64,000 nt of DNA from Bacteroidales bacterium (GTDB taxonomy: Bacteria; Bacteroidota; Bacteroidia; Bacteroidales; GCA-2748055), in the NCBI GenBank assembly GCA_029210585.1, contig JARGFP010000002.1:248001-312000 (forward strand), written 5' to 3'. Each line of letters begins with the position of its first letter. The stretch's first letter is position 1. Of the stretch, positions 36,003 to 44,633 are shown piece after piece. The notes below the pieces were generated by a model. That model was given only the letters and a program-made list of their open reading frames with translations, ran no database searches and was not told the DNA's origin. The translations under genes and the position numbers were made by a program.

Positions 36003-36575
36003 TCATGGGGTGAAATTAAGAAAATCTTTAACGCATCTTTCTGCTTCTTCGAGGGAATCGGCCAGGTTGTCATTGACAATCATATGGTCGAATTTATCTT
36101 CGTAGGTCAATTCCTCCGCTGCCTTGCTGAGGCGTTTTTTCAATTGCTCCGTGGAATCTGTTCCCCGCGAACGTAAGCGCTGTTCCATTACCTCAATCGA
36201 TGGCGGCCTTACGAAGATGGCCAATGCATTATCTCCGAACTCATGCTTCAGGTTAAGTCCGCCAACCACATCAATGTCGAATACCACGTGACGTCCTTTG
36301 TTCCGGATCCGTTCCACCTCTGAACGGAGTGTTCCGTAAAACTGGTCAGCATATACCTCTTCCCATTCCAGGAAGGCACCTTCTTCAACCTTCTTCAGAA
36401 AAGTTTCCGGGTCGAGGAAATAATAGTCCACACCATCTTTCTCGTTGCTCCGCGGCTTCCTGGAAGTTGCCGAAATACTGAATTCCAGTCCCAGTCCGAG
36501 GGACAGGAGGTGGCGTACGATGGTTGTTTTCCCTGAGCCTGAAGGGGCAGATAAGATGATCAGTTTTCCCAGCAT
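36003..36575 (-). CDS. gmk: Guanylate kinase
   Basis: Phosphorylates GMP to GDP. A 190-residue protein of normal length with the P-loop SAPSGSGKTTIVRHL near residue 9, the GMP-binding ATSRKPRSNEKDGVDYYF near 37-54, and VVFDIDVVGGLNLK near 95. It lies between yicC and nadD, a common order in Bacteroidetes (yicC-gmk-nadD). Confidence 0.96.
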   Translation of the reverse strand: MLGKLIILSAPSGSGKTTIVRHLLSLGLGLEFSISATSRKPRSNEKDGVDYYFLDPETFLKKVEEGAFLEWEEVYADQFYGTLRSEVERIRNKGRHVVFDIDVVGGLNLKHEFGDNALAIFVRPPSIEVMEQRLRSRGTDSTEQLKKRLSKAAEELTYEDKFDHMIVNDNLADSLEEAERCVKDFLNFTP

Positions 36576-36590
36576 GACGGAGTAAATTGA

Positions 36591-37460
36591 TTACAAAACA
36601 TTCAAAAGCTGCTCCTTGATCCTTTCCAGCTCATCTTTCATTTCCACCACGATCCGCTGTATTTCGCTGTGGTTGGCCTTGGAACCAAGGGTATTGATCT
36701 CGCGTCCGATCTCCTGGCTGATGAATCCCAGTTTTTTGCCGTTTGGACTCCCTTTTTCAAGGATCTCGATAAAATAGTCCAGGTGGTTTCTCAGCCGTAC
36801 TTTTTCTTCATTGATGTCGAGTTTCTCAAGGTAGTAGAGGAGTTCCTGTTCGAAACGGTTCTTGTCGATATCCTCGTTGAGCCTGAGTTCCTCCAGGTTA
36901 TTGGAAAAGCGCTGCTTCAGTTTCTCGATCCGTTCTGTTTCAAAGGGTTCTGTCTCCAGCTGTTTTGCCCTGATATTTTTGATGCACTCCGACAGGTCCT
37001 TTTCCAGAGCGGCACCTTCCTGGATACGAAACTGGTCCAGTTCGGCAAGCGCCTCCATGAGCGCTTTTTTTACCGATTCCCATTCTTCTTCCGCAAGTTC
37101 TGCCTTGTCGGAAGTAACCGTATCAGGAAGCCGCATCACCGCAGATAGCAGGTCGGCCGGGTCAACGTCATGTTCATCCGTAACCTCTTTGAGTTGACGG
37201 AGGTAATCCCTGATCACCATGGTATTGATGGTTGCGGCTGCTCCTTCGATTACTTCATAATGGAAATTGCATTCAACCTTGCCGCGTTCGAGCTGACTTG
37301 AGAGCAACTGCCTGATTTCCATTTCTTTTTCCTTGTAAATGGCAGGAAGCCGCGTGCTGGTATCAATCTGCTTGCTGTTCAGCGATTTGATTTCAATGGT
37401 GAGTTTCCTGGCCGGGAGCATGCATTCGGCCTTCCCGAAACCAGTCATGGATTTGAGCAT
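36591..37460 (-). CDS. yicC: YicC/YloC-family endoribonuclease
   Basis: A 289-residue protein with the family N-terminus MLKSMTGFGKAE and the conserved C-terminal block FISQEIGREINTLGSKANHSEIQRIVVEMKDELERIKEQLLNV. E. coli YicC acts as an endoribonuclease affecting small-RNA stability. The start is the ATG at 37460. It is the first gene of yicC-gmk-nadD. A truncated two-component gene lies immediately upstream and runs into its start region. Confidence 0.92.
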   Translation of the reverse strand: MLKSMTGFGKAECMLPARKLTIEIKSLNSKQIDTSTRLPAIYKEKEMEIRQLLSSQLERGKVECNFHYEVIEGAAATINTMVIRDYLRQLKEVTDEHDVDPADLLSAVMRLPDTVTSDKAELAEEEWESVKKALMEALAELDQFRIQEGAALEKDLSECIKNIRAKQLETEPFETERIEKLKQRFSNNLEELRLNEDIDKNRFEQELLYYLEKLDINEEKVRLRNHLDYFIEILEKGSPNGKKLGFISQEIGREINTLGSKANHSEIQRIVVEMKDELERIKEQLLNVL

Positions 37461-38420
37461 CTGGTTGTTTTGTTAAAATTTCCGTAAAGTTAGTAAAATG
37501 GCCGAAAGGTCGCTTTCCCGGGATGGATTGTCGATTGAAAAGCTGTATTTTCCAGTGGTCTTCCAGGTTGCGCAGCCTGTAGCGGTAGTTGAGTTTTTCC
37601 GGGATATGATGATTGAGTGCTGCAAATTCCAGGGAAAAGAAGCGCTGGTTGTAATCCAGCCTGATCTCTTCGAGGTAGGTAACGTGCCTGTGCAGGTAAA
37701 AGTTCTCAACCATCTCGATCAGCCCGTTCGGCAGTGCTGATGTGTCCTGCATGATCCCGTCACTGATTACGCGGACGTCCTTGCCCATTATCTCCAGTCG
37801 GCTGATGATCAGTTCGGCATTGTTTTCCAGTGGTACGAGTTTCTCCGGATCAATGATGCTCAGTCCGTAGATCCCTCCTGCATAGAGCAGTCCGGAGCTG
37901 CCCTGGTGAAACGCACCGCCATTGAATTCATTGCTTTGCAGCCCGTCGCGCACATCGAAATTCTTGAAACGGAATTCAGTAAGGTCCAGCCTGGAGACCC
38001 CCTTGTTCGTGGTCATCCACAAGCGGTTGTTGCGGTCCGCCATGATACCGTAAATCACCTCATTGGGCATGCCGTCTTCAATGCCATATTTTTTGAATTT
38101 TCCCGTGGCAGGATTGAAGAGGTTGAGGCCATTGTTGGTACCGATCCAGGCGCGTCCCTGTTCATCAACACTTATCGTGTATACCTGCTTTTTCCCGGGC
38201 CTGCAGTCAAGATCAATTTCTGACACTTCGCTGGTCCTTACATTGATGCGGTTGAGGCCATCCATGGTACCGGCCCAAAGGTAGTCTCCGTTCAGGGCCA
38301 TGGAAATAACGGTATCGTTTACGATCGCGTTGTGGCCGTTATTGTCGGAAAGGAACCTGTCGAGTTGTTCCGTTGCAGGATCCAGCCTGGTGAGCCCGTG
38401 CCTGGAGCTGAGCCAGGGTT
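37461..38420 (-). pseudogene. Fragment of a hybrid two-component sensor (beta-propeller and Y_Y_Y domains)
   Basis: A frame open from about 38420 to 37393 encodes beta-propeller blades of the Reg_prop type (WLSSRHGLTRLDPAT, LWAGTMDGLNRIN, RAWIGTNNGLNLFNP, RLWMTTNKGVSRLD, LLYAGGIYGLSIIDP) followed by the start of a Y_Y_Y domain (FFSLEFAALNHHIPEKLNYRYRL). The N-terminal blades and signal peptide, and the whole membrane, kinase and regulator part, are missing. The left end dissolves after NLEDHW, just before yicC, and the right end meets AT-rich DNA at about 38425. The gene is clearly broken at both ends. Confidence 0.82.
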
Positions 38421-38531
38421 CGCATTTGCGAATTAAACGTAAAATAATTAAGTAAATTACGTATTATTCATTGTATCTTCAAGTGAATTGATGACTCGCT
38501 GATTAAATTAAGATATTTTAACAGTCAGTCG

Positions 38532-39905
38532 TCATTTTTTACGGGATGGTGCAGCTGCAGCCTCCGGTACTACTTTTTTCACCACAACTTTGGATTTCCA
38601 CCTTCCCATTTTGTAGTAGATCAGGGTCAGCACCAATCCGACAGTCCATCCGGAAGGGATGGACCACCAGATGCCTGTTTCTCCGAATTCACGGCTCAGG
38701 GCGAATGCTGCCGGGATCCGGATGAACCAGAGCGCAAAGAGGGTAATGAACATAGGGATCAGGGTATCGCCCGCTCCTCTCATAACGCTTCCAAAGATGA
38801 ACATGGATGTAAAAATCAGGTAAAATGATGTGACGATGGTCAGGTATTCCCCGCCGATCTGAATAACGGTGGTATCTTCGGTGAACCAGCCCATCAGCGG
38901 ATACTTGAAAATGATCACGATCGCGGTCATTACAACAGAAACTACCGACGACATGAAGAAGGTGGTCCAGAGCCCCCTGTTCACCCGTTCAAGCTTCCCG
39001 GCTCCCATGTTTTGACCGACGTAGGTGGCCAGGGCCTGGGCGAATACCATGGCAGGGATCACCGCCAGGCTGTCGAGTCTTCCTGCTGCAGTGTATGCTG
39101 CGGTAACATCGGTTCCGAATGTGTTCACGATTCCCATCAGGGCCAGCATTCCGAGTGAAACAAAGGTATGCTGTAATCCTGTGGGAAGTCCGATCCGCAT
39201 GCTTTCCCTGAAGACTTTGCGATCGAAGGAAAAATTCCTGATATTGAAGTTGATCAGTTCGTGGTACCTGTCGAGGTAGATCGCAGCTGCCAGGAAGGCA
39301 ACTCCCTGTGCGATCAGTGTGGCCCATGCGGCTCCTTCCACACCCCAGCCCCACACTACAATAAAGAGCAGGTCGAGCCCGATGTTGAGCACCGTGGCCA
39401 GGATCAGGAAATAGAGTGGCGTGATCGAGTCCCCGAGTCCGCGCAGTATGGCGGCAACTCCGTTATATCCGAAAAACAGGACAAGTCCGCCAATGTACAC
39501 TGAAAGGTATGCAACTCCCTGGTCCATGAGTTCCTCGGGCAGCTGGATCAGCCGGAAGATCTGCTCAATAAAGGGATATCCTGCTGCAGTGAGGATGATT
39601 GCAGCGATGAACAGCATAATGAAGACCGTATCGATGGCCCGTTTCACCATCCTGAAGTCCTTGGCCCCAAAAAATTGCGAGATCACAATCGTACCACCAC
39701 TTGCAATACCAATCACCAGGGCAATGAGCGTGAAGATAATGGGAAAAGAGGCACCCACTGCGGCAAGGGCTTCCTTACCGAGAAAATTTCCCACAATGAT
39801 CTGGTCGACAAATGTATACAGCTGTTGAAACATTTGTCCGATCAGCATCGGTAACGCAAATTTAAAGATGGACAGCCCGATTCTTCCTGTTGTGAGATCT
39901 TTCAT
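38532..39905 (-). CDS. MATE-family efflux transporter
   Basis: A 457-residue inner-membrane exporter with about twelve hydrophobic segments in two repeats. The N-terminal FALPMLIGQMFQQLYTFVDQIIVGNFLGKEALAAVGAS and the internal repeat GLPTGLQHTFVSLGMLALMG near 240 are typical. Substrates are usually cationic drugs or toxins, driven by Na+ or H+; none can be read here. The C-terminus is a Lys/Ala-rich tail. A perfect palindrome lies six bases upstream of the start. Confidence 0.93.
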   Translation of the reverse strand: MKDLTTGRIGLSIFKFALPMLIGQMFQQLYTFVDQIIVGNFLGKEALAAVGASFPIIFTLIALVIGIASGGTIVISQFFGAKDFRMVKRAIDTVFIMLFIAAIILTAAGYPFIEQIFRLIQLPEELMDQGVAYLSVYIGGLVLFFGYNGVAAILRGLGDSITPLYFLILATVLNIGLDLLFIVVWGWGVEGAAWATLIAQGVAFLAAAIYLDRYHELINFNIRNFSFDRKVFRESMRIGLPTGLQHTFVSLGMLALMGIVNTFGTDVTAAYTAAGRLDSLAVIPAMVFAQALATYVGQNMGAGKLERVNRGLWTTFFMSSVVSVVMTAIVIIFKYPLMGWFTEDTTVIQIGGEYLTIVTSFYLIFTSMFIFGSVMRGAGDTLIPMFITLFALWFIRIPAAFALSREFGETGIWWSIPSGWTVGLVLTLIYYKMGRWKSKVVVKKVVPEAAAAPSRKK

Positions 39906-39911
39906 GATACG

Positions 39912-39927
39912 GCCGACAAATGTCGGC
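39912..39927. promoter_or_regulatory. Palindromic operator candidate upstream of the MATE gene
   Basis: GCCGACA and TGTCGGC with a two-base centre, starting seven bases upstream of the transporter start codon. The tiny centre argues against an RNA hairpin and for a dimeric repressor site of TetR or MarR type. No such regulator gene is adjacent. Confidence 0.5.
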
Positions 39928-40080
39928 TTTTATTTTTGAAATACAAGGAGTGGAACAAGGTGTAGTTGTAAAAGTTCACTGTTGTTCCGGCAGGGATATC
40001 AATCTAAATTGTGCGACTTCTGAAAATGGATAACAGGGCATTGACACTCCGCAGACTATTATGTTGTCAGCAATGCGCTA

Positions 40081-40173
40081 AGCGGTTAAATTTCGACGGT
40101 GAAATGTCACATAGGGCGCCTCTGTGGTCAGAGTGGTTGAAGTTCCACTGTGAAATGACGCATAAAGGGCGCC
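40081..40173 (-). repeat. 51-53-bp tandem echo of the tryptophanase 3' end
   Basis: The last 45 bases of the tryptophanase gene (40128-40173) recur just past its stop at 40081-40120. On the plus strand the own copy carries GGTTGAAGTTCCAC and TGTGAAATG before GGGCGCC; the echo carries GGTTAAATTTCGAC and GGTGAAATG before GGGCGCC. The main part is offset by 51 bases (17 codons), with two bases deleted near the outer edge. Confidence 0.8.
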
Positions 40174-41504
40174 TCATCGAGGATCCTGTATCCGCGGGTG
40201 ATCCTGTCCCTGCGGTCGTAGACATTCTTCAGTGTTGCAGCGATATAATCCATGTGGCTGCGGGTATACACGCGCCTGGGAATCGCAAGCCGTACCAGTT
40301 CCAGTTCAGGGTACCTGTTTTCCCGTGTATCCGGATCACGGTCGGCCAGCAGCGTCCCGATTTCTACCCCCCTGATCCCTCCCTCGAGGTAGAGCTCAAT
40401 GGCGAGGGTCTGCCCGGTATATTCTTCCTTCGGCACCTCCGGGAGGAATTTTTTGGCATCCACGAAAATGGCATGTCCTCCGAATGGTTCCTGGATGGGG
40501 ATACCATATGCTTTCAGCTTTTCGCCCAGGTAATGAACCTGCCTGATCCTGCTTTCGAGGAATTCGAAGGTGGTTGCTTCCATGAGTCCCACGGAGAGGG
40601 CTGCCATGTCGCGTCCGGCCATTCCCCCGTAGGAGAGAAAACCCTCGAACATGATGTTGAAATGCGACGCACTCCTGTACAGTTCATGATCGTGCATGGC
40701 CAGGAATCCTCCGATATTCACCAGCCCGTCCTTTTTACTGCTCATGGTCATCCCGTCGGCATAGCTGAACATTTCCCGTACGATTTCCCGGATCTCCTTT
40801 CCTGCATAACCTTCCTCACGGGTTTTGATGAAATATGCGTTTTCTGCAAAACGTGCGGAGTCGAAGAAGACCGGAATGTTGTGTTGCAGGGAAAATTCAC
40901 GCACCTGTTTCAGGTTCTCCATGCTCACCGGTTGTCCGCCCGTGGAGTTGCAGGTGATGGTAACAATGACCATGGGAATTTTATCGCGTCCGTATGTTGC
41001 GAGTGCCTGTTCAAGCTTGGCGATATCAACGTTGCCCTTGAATGGATGATACAGATCGGTACGCGAGGCCTCATCGATGGTACAATCGATGGCCCTTGCA
41101 TTGCGGAACTCTATATGCCCCTTGGTGGTATCGAAGTGAGCGTTTCCCGGGAGCACATCGCCGGCTTTTACGGTTGTTGAAAAAAGGACGTTTTCGGCGG
41201 CCCGGCCCTGGTGGGTGGGGAGCACATGCTGAAAACCGGTGAGTTCGCGGATGGTTTCGCGTAATTCGATAAAGGAGCGGCTACCGGCATATGCTTCATC
41301 ACCGGACATGATTGCGGACCATTGTTTCTGGCTCATGGACCCGGTTCCGGAATCGGTCAATAGGTCGATATACACCTGGTCACTGTCGAGGTAAAAGAGA
41401 TTGTAACGGGCTTCCCTGATCCATTGCTTGCGCTGTTCGGGGGTACTCCTGTGTATGGACTCAACGGTCTTGATCTTATAGGGTTCTGCGTATGGTAATT
41501 CCAT
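40128..41504 (-). CDS. tnaA: Tryptophanase
   Basis: A 458-residue PLP lyase that splits tryptophan to indole, pyruvate and ammonia. Seen: IDLLTDSGTGSMSQKQW near residue 48, GDEAYAGSRSF near 69, PTHQGRAAENVLF near 95, FFDSARFAENAYFIK near 214, and the PLP lysine in MTMSSKKDGLVNIGG near 258. Tyrosine phenol-lyase was considered. That enzyme has an Arg in its MERG motif, whereas this protein has GVEIG at the same place near 380, as tryptophanases do. The 290 bases upstream hold no leader peptide I can recognise. Confidence 0.9.
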   Translation of the reverse strand: MELPYAEPYKIKTVESIHRSTPEQRKQWIREARYNLFYLDSDQVYIDLLTDSGTGSMSQKQWSAIMSGDEAYAGSRSFIELRETIRELTGFQHVLPTHQGRAAENVLFSTTVKAGDVLPGNAHFDTTKGHIEFRNARAIDCTIDEASRTDLYHPFKGNVDIAKLEQALATYGRDKIPMVIVTITCNSTGGQPVSMENLKQVREFSLQHNIPVFFDSARFAENAYFIKTREEGYAGKEIREIVREMFSYADGMTMSSKKDGLVNIGGFLAMHDHELYRSASHFNIMFEGFLSYGGMAGRDMAALSVGLMEATTFEFLESRIRQVHYLGEKLKAYGIPIQEPFGGHAIFVDAKKFLPEVPKEEYTGQTLAIELYLEGGIRGVEIGTLLADRDPDTRENRYPELELVRLAIPRRVYTRSHMDYIAATLKNVYDRRDRITRGYRILDEAPFMRHFTVELQPL

Positions 41505-41793
41505 GATAAGGTTGTTTAATGCTTTGATTAAAAGGTGCTTGGCGAAACATGCCGGTTATTTTCCTGAACCCGGTAATTTTCAAGCACAAATACATGCGAC
41601 GTGTCTGGTTTCTGACAATAATGTGTTGAATTGGTTGTGAATTAGTTGCTTGCACAGAAATGGGGATTAAGGCTTGCGGACCTCAGGCAGCATAGGGATA
41701 TACATCCCTTTTTTTGATGTGGATGTAGCGTTGTTTCGGATGGTATCTGAACGCTTCGGTCATGGGTGCAAAATTACCTGCAAACTGGCTTAT
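41505..41793. other. Intergenic region upstream of tryptophanase
   Basis: No ORF is supported. It contains an imperfect inverted repeat, CCGGTT and AACCCGG (about 41552-41576), in the presumed tryptophanase leader, and a small hairpin AGGGAT/ATCCCT at 41694-41709 followed by eight T on the plus strand. That hairpin faces no plus-strand gene. Confidence 0.35.
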
Positions 41794-42954
41794 TTAATAA
41801 TCTTCCATGATGTTCTTGGGCAGGAGTACGTGACCTTGCGCCAGGTACATCTGGTAATATTTTGCCATCAACTCCTCTTTTTTCCTTTTGGCTTTCGCTG
41901 CGCGTGCTTCAAAATCAGACCGTTTTTCTCCCTTCTGCCTGGGCTGGAACAGCGGGTCATCTGCCATCTCTTTTTCGATTTCCTCACGGAAATATTTTAT
42001 GACAAAGATTTCCGGGTGAAGGCGGTGTACATTCAGTGTACCATCCATGCAGACACTCACAAAAGCCTCGCCGCCGGGCAGAAATTCAATATCGGGGATA
42101 CTGCCTTCGTTCTCCAGGAATGCATACAACTGTTCCCCGGAGGCCACATCCCACAGCTTGACGGACTGGTCGGCAGAGGCACTCAGCAGGTATTTTCCGT
42201 TTGGACTGAATTCGATCTCCAGCACCATGTCCTGGTGACCTCGCAGAAGCCGGTGGAGTTCTTTTGTTTCTGTGTTCCAGATCCGCACCGACTTGTCCAT
42301 GGAGCAGGCAGCAAGATATTTTCCATCCGGACTGAAGGCCACATCGTAAATGTTGTCGGAATGGCCTTGGAATGTTGCGATCACCTCCCTGGAAGCCAGG
42401 TCCCACAGGAACACCTGCCTGTCATTGGATCCACTGGCGATATATTTCCCGTTGGGACTGAAAGCCACGGCGAAGGTGATATCCCCGTGACCGCGCATGG
42501 GCTGCTCAACGGCTCCTTCATATACATTGATCAGCTGGAAGGTCTTGTTCACTTCCGTACTGACCATGTACTTGCCGGCCGGGTCCAGGTCCATGCTCCA
42601 CATCGTGTTGCGGTGGTGGGGCCAGGAGGTGATTTGCGTCCCGGTGCTGTCATACAACCTGATGGTATTTCCGGATGCAATAAAGATCACATCCACCTTT
42701 GGACTTATTTCAATATCGTAGATTGCCGCAGTCCCGGCATTTTCCACTTTCAACCGTTCTTCCAGGTTCATTGCATCCAGGATCCGCAATGTACCATCTT
42801 CGAAACCTGCGAAGATCAGCCTGCCATCGGGGGATACCTGTACCGCTGTGACCGGGGTCTTGAAAGAAACGGACCGCATTACATAATCACTGGTCTGCGC
42901 CGGTAAAACGGACATATACATGATTCCGAGGAATGCAAGGAGCAGTTTTTTCAT
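41794..42954 (-). CDS. Exported WD40-repeat protein
   Basis: A 386-residue beta-propeller protein. I start it at the ATG at 42954, which opens a signal peptide MKKLLLAFLGIMYMSVLPAQ. About seven WD40 blades follow, with typical AVQVSPDGRLIFAGFEDGTLRI, AVAFSPNGKYIASGSNDRQVFLWD and DVAFSPDGKYLAACSMDKSVRIWN. A charged C-terminal tail (about 330-386, EKRSDFEARAAKAKRKKEELM) suggests a helical extension. It is likely periplasmic or surface-bound and a scaffold; no enzyme domain is present. Confidence 0.85.
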   Translation of the reverse strand: MKKLLLAFLGIMYMSVLPAQTSDYVMRSVSFKTPVTAVQVSPDGRLIFAGFEDGTLRILDAMNLEERLKVENAGTAAIYDIEISPKVDVIFIASGNTIRLYDSTGTQITSWPHHRNTMWSMDLDPAGKYMVSTEVNKTFQLINVYEGAVEQPMRGHGDITFAVAFSPNGKYIASGSNDRQVFLWDLASREVIATFQGHSDNIYDVAFSPDGKYLAACSMDKSVRIWNTETKELHRLLRGHQDMVLEIEFSPNGKYLLSASADQSVKLWDVASGEQLYAFLENEGSIPDIEFLPGGEAFVSVCMDGTLNVHRLHPEIFVIKYFREEIEKEMADDPLFQPRQKGEKRSDFEARAAKAKRKKEELMAKYYQMYLAQGHVLLPKNIMEDY

Positions 42955-43361
42955 TGTTGGAACTGTTGTTGTAACAGCAAATATGGGAAAAGTAGTCCGG
43001 ATCACAAGCAATTACAACATTAAGTCGTCCTGCCATGGGTCAGACTGCACTACAATTACCGGAGTAGTTTTTCCGGACTGTATGATCTCCCTGAAAATTA
43101 TTCACTCGTAACGTATACACTGACTCCTGCAAAATCAGGAAAGCTCCTGGAAATCAGGCAGCAAGGAATTGCCGGCACTGAGGCAAAAGGAACATGCCAT
43201 TGCGGGATGGCACCAGGTATTGTCGGGGATGAAAAAACCGATTGAAGATGGTCCGCTCTCAGCGGAAGATGCTGAATAGCGCTTTTTCAGCTTAAAATTT
43301 ATTTATTTAGACTGATTCTAATATCTTTGTGGCCTGATAAACTACACAAGGGAGGTCGAAG
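42955..43361. other. Intergenic region before the metal-transport operon
   Basis: Contains the iron-box promoter described separately near its right end. At about 43127-43279 a 50-codon open stretch without start codon ends ...PLSAEDAE; it has coding-like composition but no family I recognise, so it may be a gene relic or chance. Nothing else is supported. Confidence 0.3.
43298..43329 (+). promoter_or_regulatory. Promoter with metal-regulator (Fur/DtxR-type) box
   Basis: A -7 element TATCTTTG (43322-43329) matches TAnnTTTG perfectly, with TTTA (43298-43301) as -33 at a 20-base spacing. Between them lies the palindrome TTAGA-CTGAT-TCTAA (43307-43321), placed to block RNA polymerase. This arrangement suits an iron- or manganese-dependent repressor. 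A Shine-Dalgarno-like GGGAGG precedes the ATG at 43362. Confidence 0.65.
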
Positions 43362-44633
43362 ATGTTGATGGAATATATTTCTGCTTTTTTCAGTGAGCTG
43401 TGGGTGCTGTTGCTGGAGATGGCGCCTTATCTTTTAATTGGATTTCTTTTTGCAGGAATCCTGAAGGTGTTTTTCCCGAAACGGCTCATCAGGCGATATA
43501 TCGGTAAATCGGATTTCAGATCGGTGCTGAATGCTTCATTGCTGGGGGTTCCCATGCCGCTCTGTTCCTGTGGCGTATTGCCCACAGGGATCAGTTTTTA
43601 CAAGAACGGCGCATCGCGGGGATCCACGGTCTCATTCCTGGTATCGACTCCGCAGACAGGCGTGGATTCCATCATCGTCACTTATGCGATGCTCGGATTG
43701 CCACTGGCAATAATCCGGCCAATAATAGCGCTTTTTTCCGGTGTGCTGGGCGGTGCGCTGACCAACTACCTGGGGGGGAGCATCGAGGCTTCTGAACAGC
43801 TTAAACAAGAAAAGGAGGAGGAGAACAGTGTGCGCTCCTTCCGGGAGATGTTACGGTATGGATTCGTGGAGATGATGCAGGATATCAGCAAGTGGCTGAT
43901 TATCGGTTTCCTGATCGCAGCGTTCCTGTCGGTTGTCATACCCGAGGATTTCTTTGTAGCAACCATCACCAACGAATATCTTTCCATGCTGCTGATCCTG
44001 GTGGCTTCCATTCCGTTGTATGTGTGTGCAACAGGTTCGATTCCCATTGCAGCGGTCTTGCTTATGAAAGGACTTTCGCCGGGCGCCGCAATCGTTTTCC
44101 TGATGGCCGGTCCGGCAACAAATGCCGCCACGATGGCTGTGATCAGCAATACCATGGGCAGGAGAACGTTCTGGTTGTATATGATCAGTATCATCGGGGG
44201 AGCCCTGCTATTTGGCACCCTGGTCAACGAACTGATCCCAAGGGGATGGATCCTGGGTGCACTGCCGGAGTTTGCACACGATCATGCGCATGGCGGAGCC
44301 GGTATTCTGAAAATCATTTCCGGGATCGTGCTGATACTCCTGGTCATTAATGGGTATCTTCAGAAATACCTGGAAAGAAGACGTGTACTGAAAGAAGAAA
44401 AAACATTCAACAATATGAAATCAATACAAGTATATACAGTGGAAGGCATGACCTGCAACCACTGCAAGGCCAACGTTGAAAAAGGGGTCCGTGAACTGGG
44501 TGCTGAAGGGGAGGTCTTCGCAGATCCTGCCACCAACGAGCTCAGGCTCTCATCGGTCGACATTCCCGAAAATGAGCTGAAGAAAAAGGTAGAGTCACTT
44601 GGCTATACATTCAAAGGCAGGAAACAGCGTTGA
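43362..44633 (+). CDS. Permease (SO_0444/YraQ type) fused to a heavy-metal-associated domain
   Basis: A 423-residue protein. Residues 1-345 form a two-part membrane permease of the SO_0444/DUF318 type, with the hallmark GVPMPLCSCGVLPTGISFYKNGASRGSTVSFLVSTPQTGVDS near 59-100 and the second half SIPLYVCATGSIPIAAVLLMKGLSPGAA near 215. Residues 355-423 are an HMA metal-chaperone domain with GMTCNHCKANVEKG. The family is annotated as Cu/Zn efflux, but co-transcription with FeoAB under an iron-type box suggests iron homeostasis. An internal ATG at 44415 could produce the HMA domain alone. Its stop overlaps the FeoAB start. Confidence 0.87.
   Translation: MLMEYISAFFSELWVLLLEMAPYLLIGFLFAGILKVFFPKRLIRRYIGKSDFRSVLNASLLGVPMPLCSCGVLPTGISFYKNGASRGSTVSFLVSTPQTGVDSIIVTYAMLGLPLAIIRPIIALFSGVLGGALTNYLGGSIEASEQLKQEKEEENSVRSFREMLRYGFVEMMQDISKWLIIGFLIAAFLSVVIPEDFFVATITNEYLSMLLILVASIPLYVCATGSIPIAAVLLMKGLSPGAAIVFLMAGPATNAATMAVISNTMGRRTFWLYMISIIGGALLFGTLVNELIPRGWILGALPEFAHDHAHGGAGILKIISGIVLILLVINGYLQKYLERRRVLKEEKTFNNMKSIQVYTVEGMTCNHCKANVEKGVRELGAEGEVFADPATNELRLSSVDIPENELKKKVESLGYTFKGRKQR

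Noticed and set aside
40128-41504. Tyrosine phenol-lyase as identity of the lyase.
   Set aside because: The substrate-determining Arg in the MERG motif of tyrosine phenol-lyases is absent; the protein reads GVEIG, as tryptophanases do.
41694-41717. Hairpin AGGGAT/ATCCCT with a T-run as a terminator.
   Set aside because: The T-run is on the plus strand, where no gene ends; for the minus-strand WD40 gene the run is on the wrong side.
43127-43279. Open stretch of 50 codons ending PLSAEDAE upstream of the metal-transport promoter.
   Set aside because: No start codon, no recognised family; kept only as a note in the intergenic entry.
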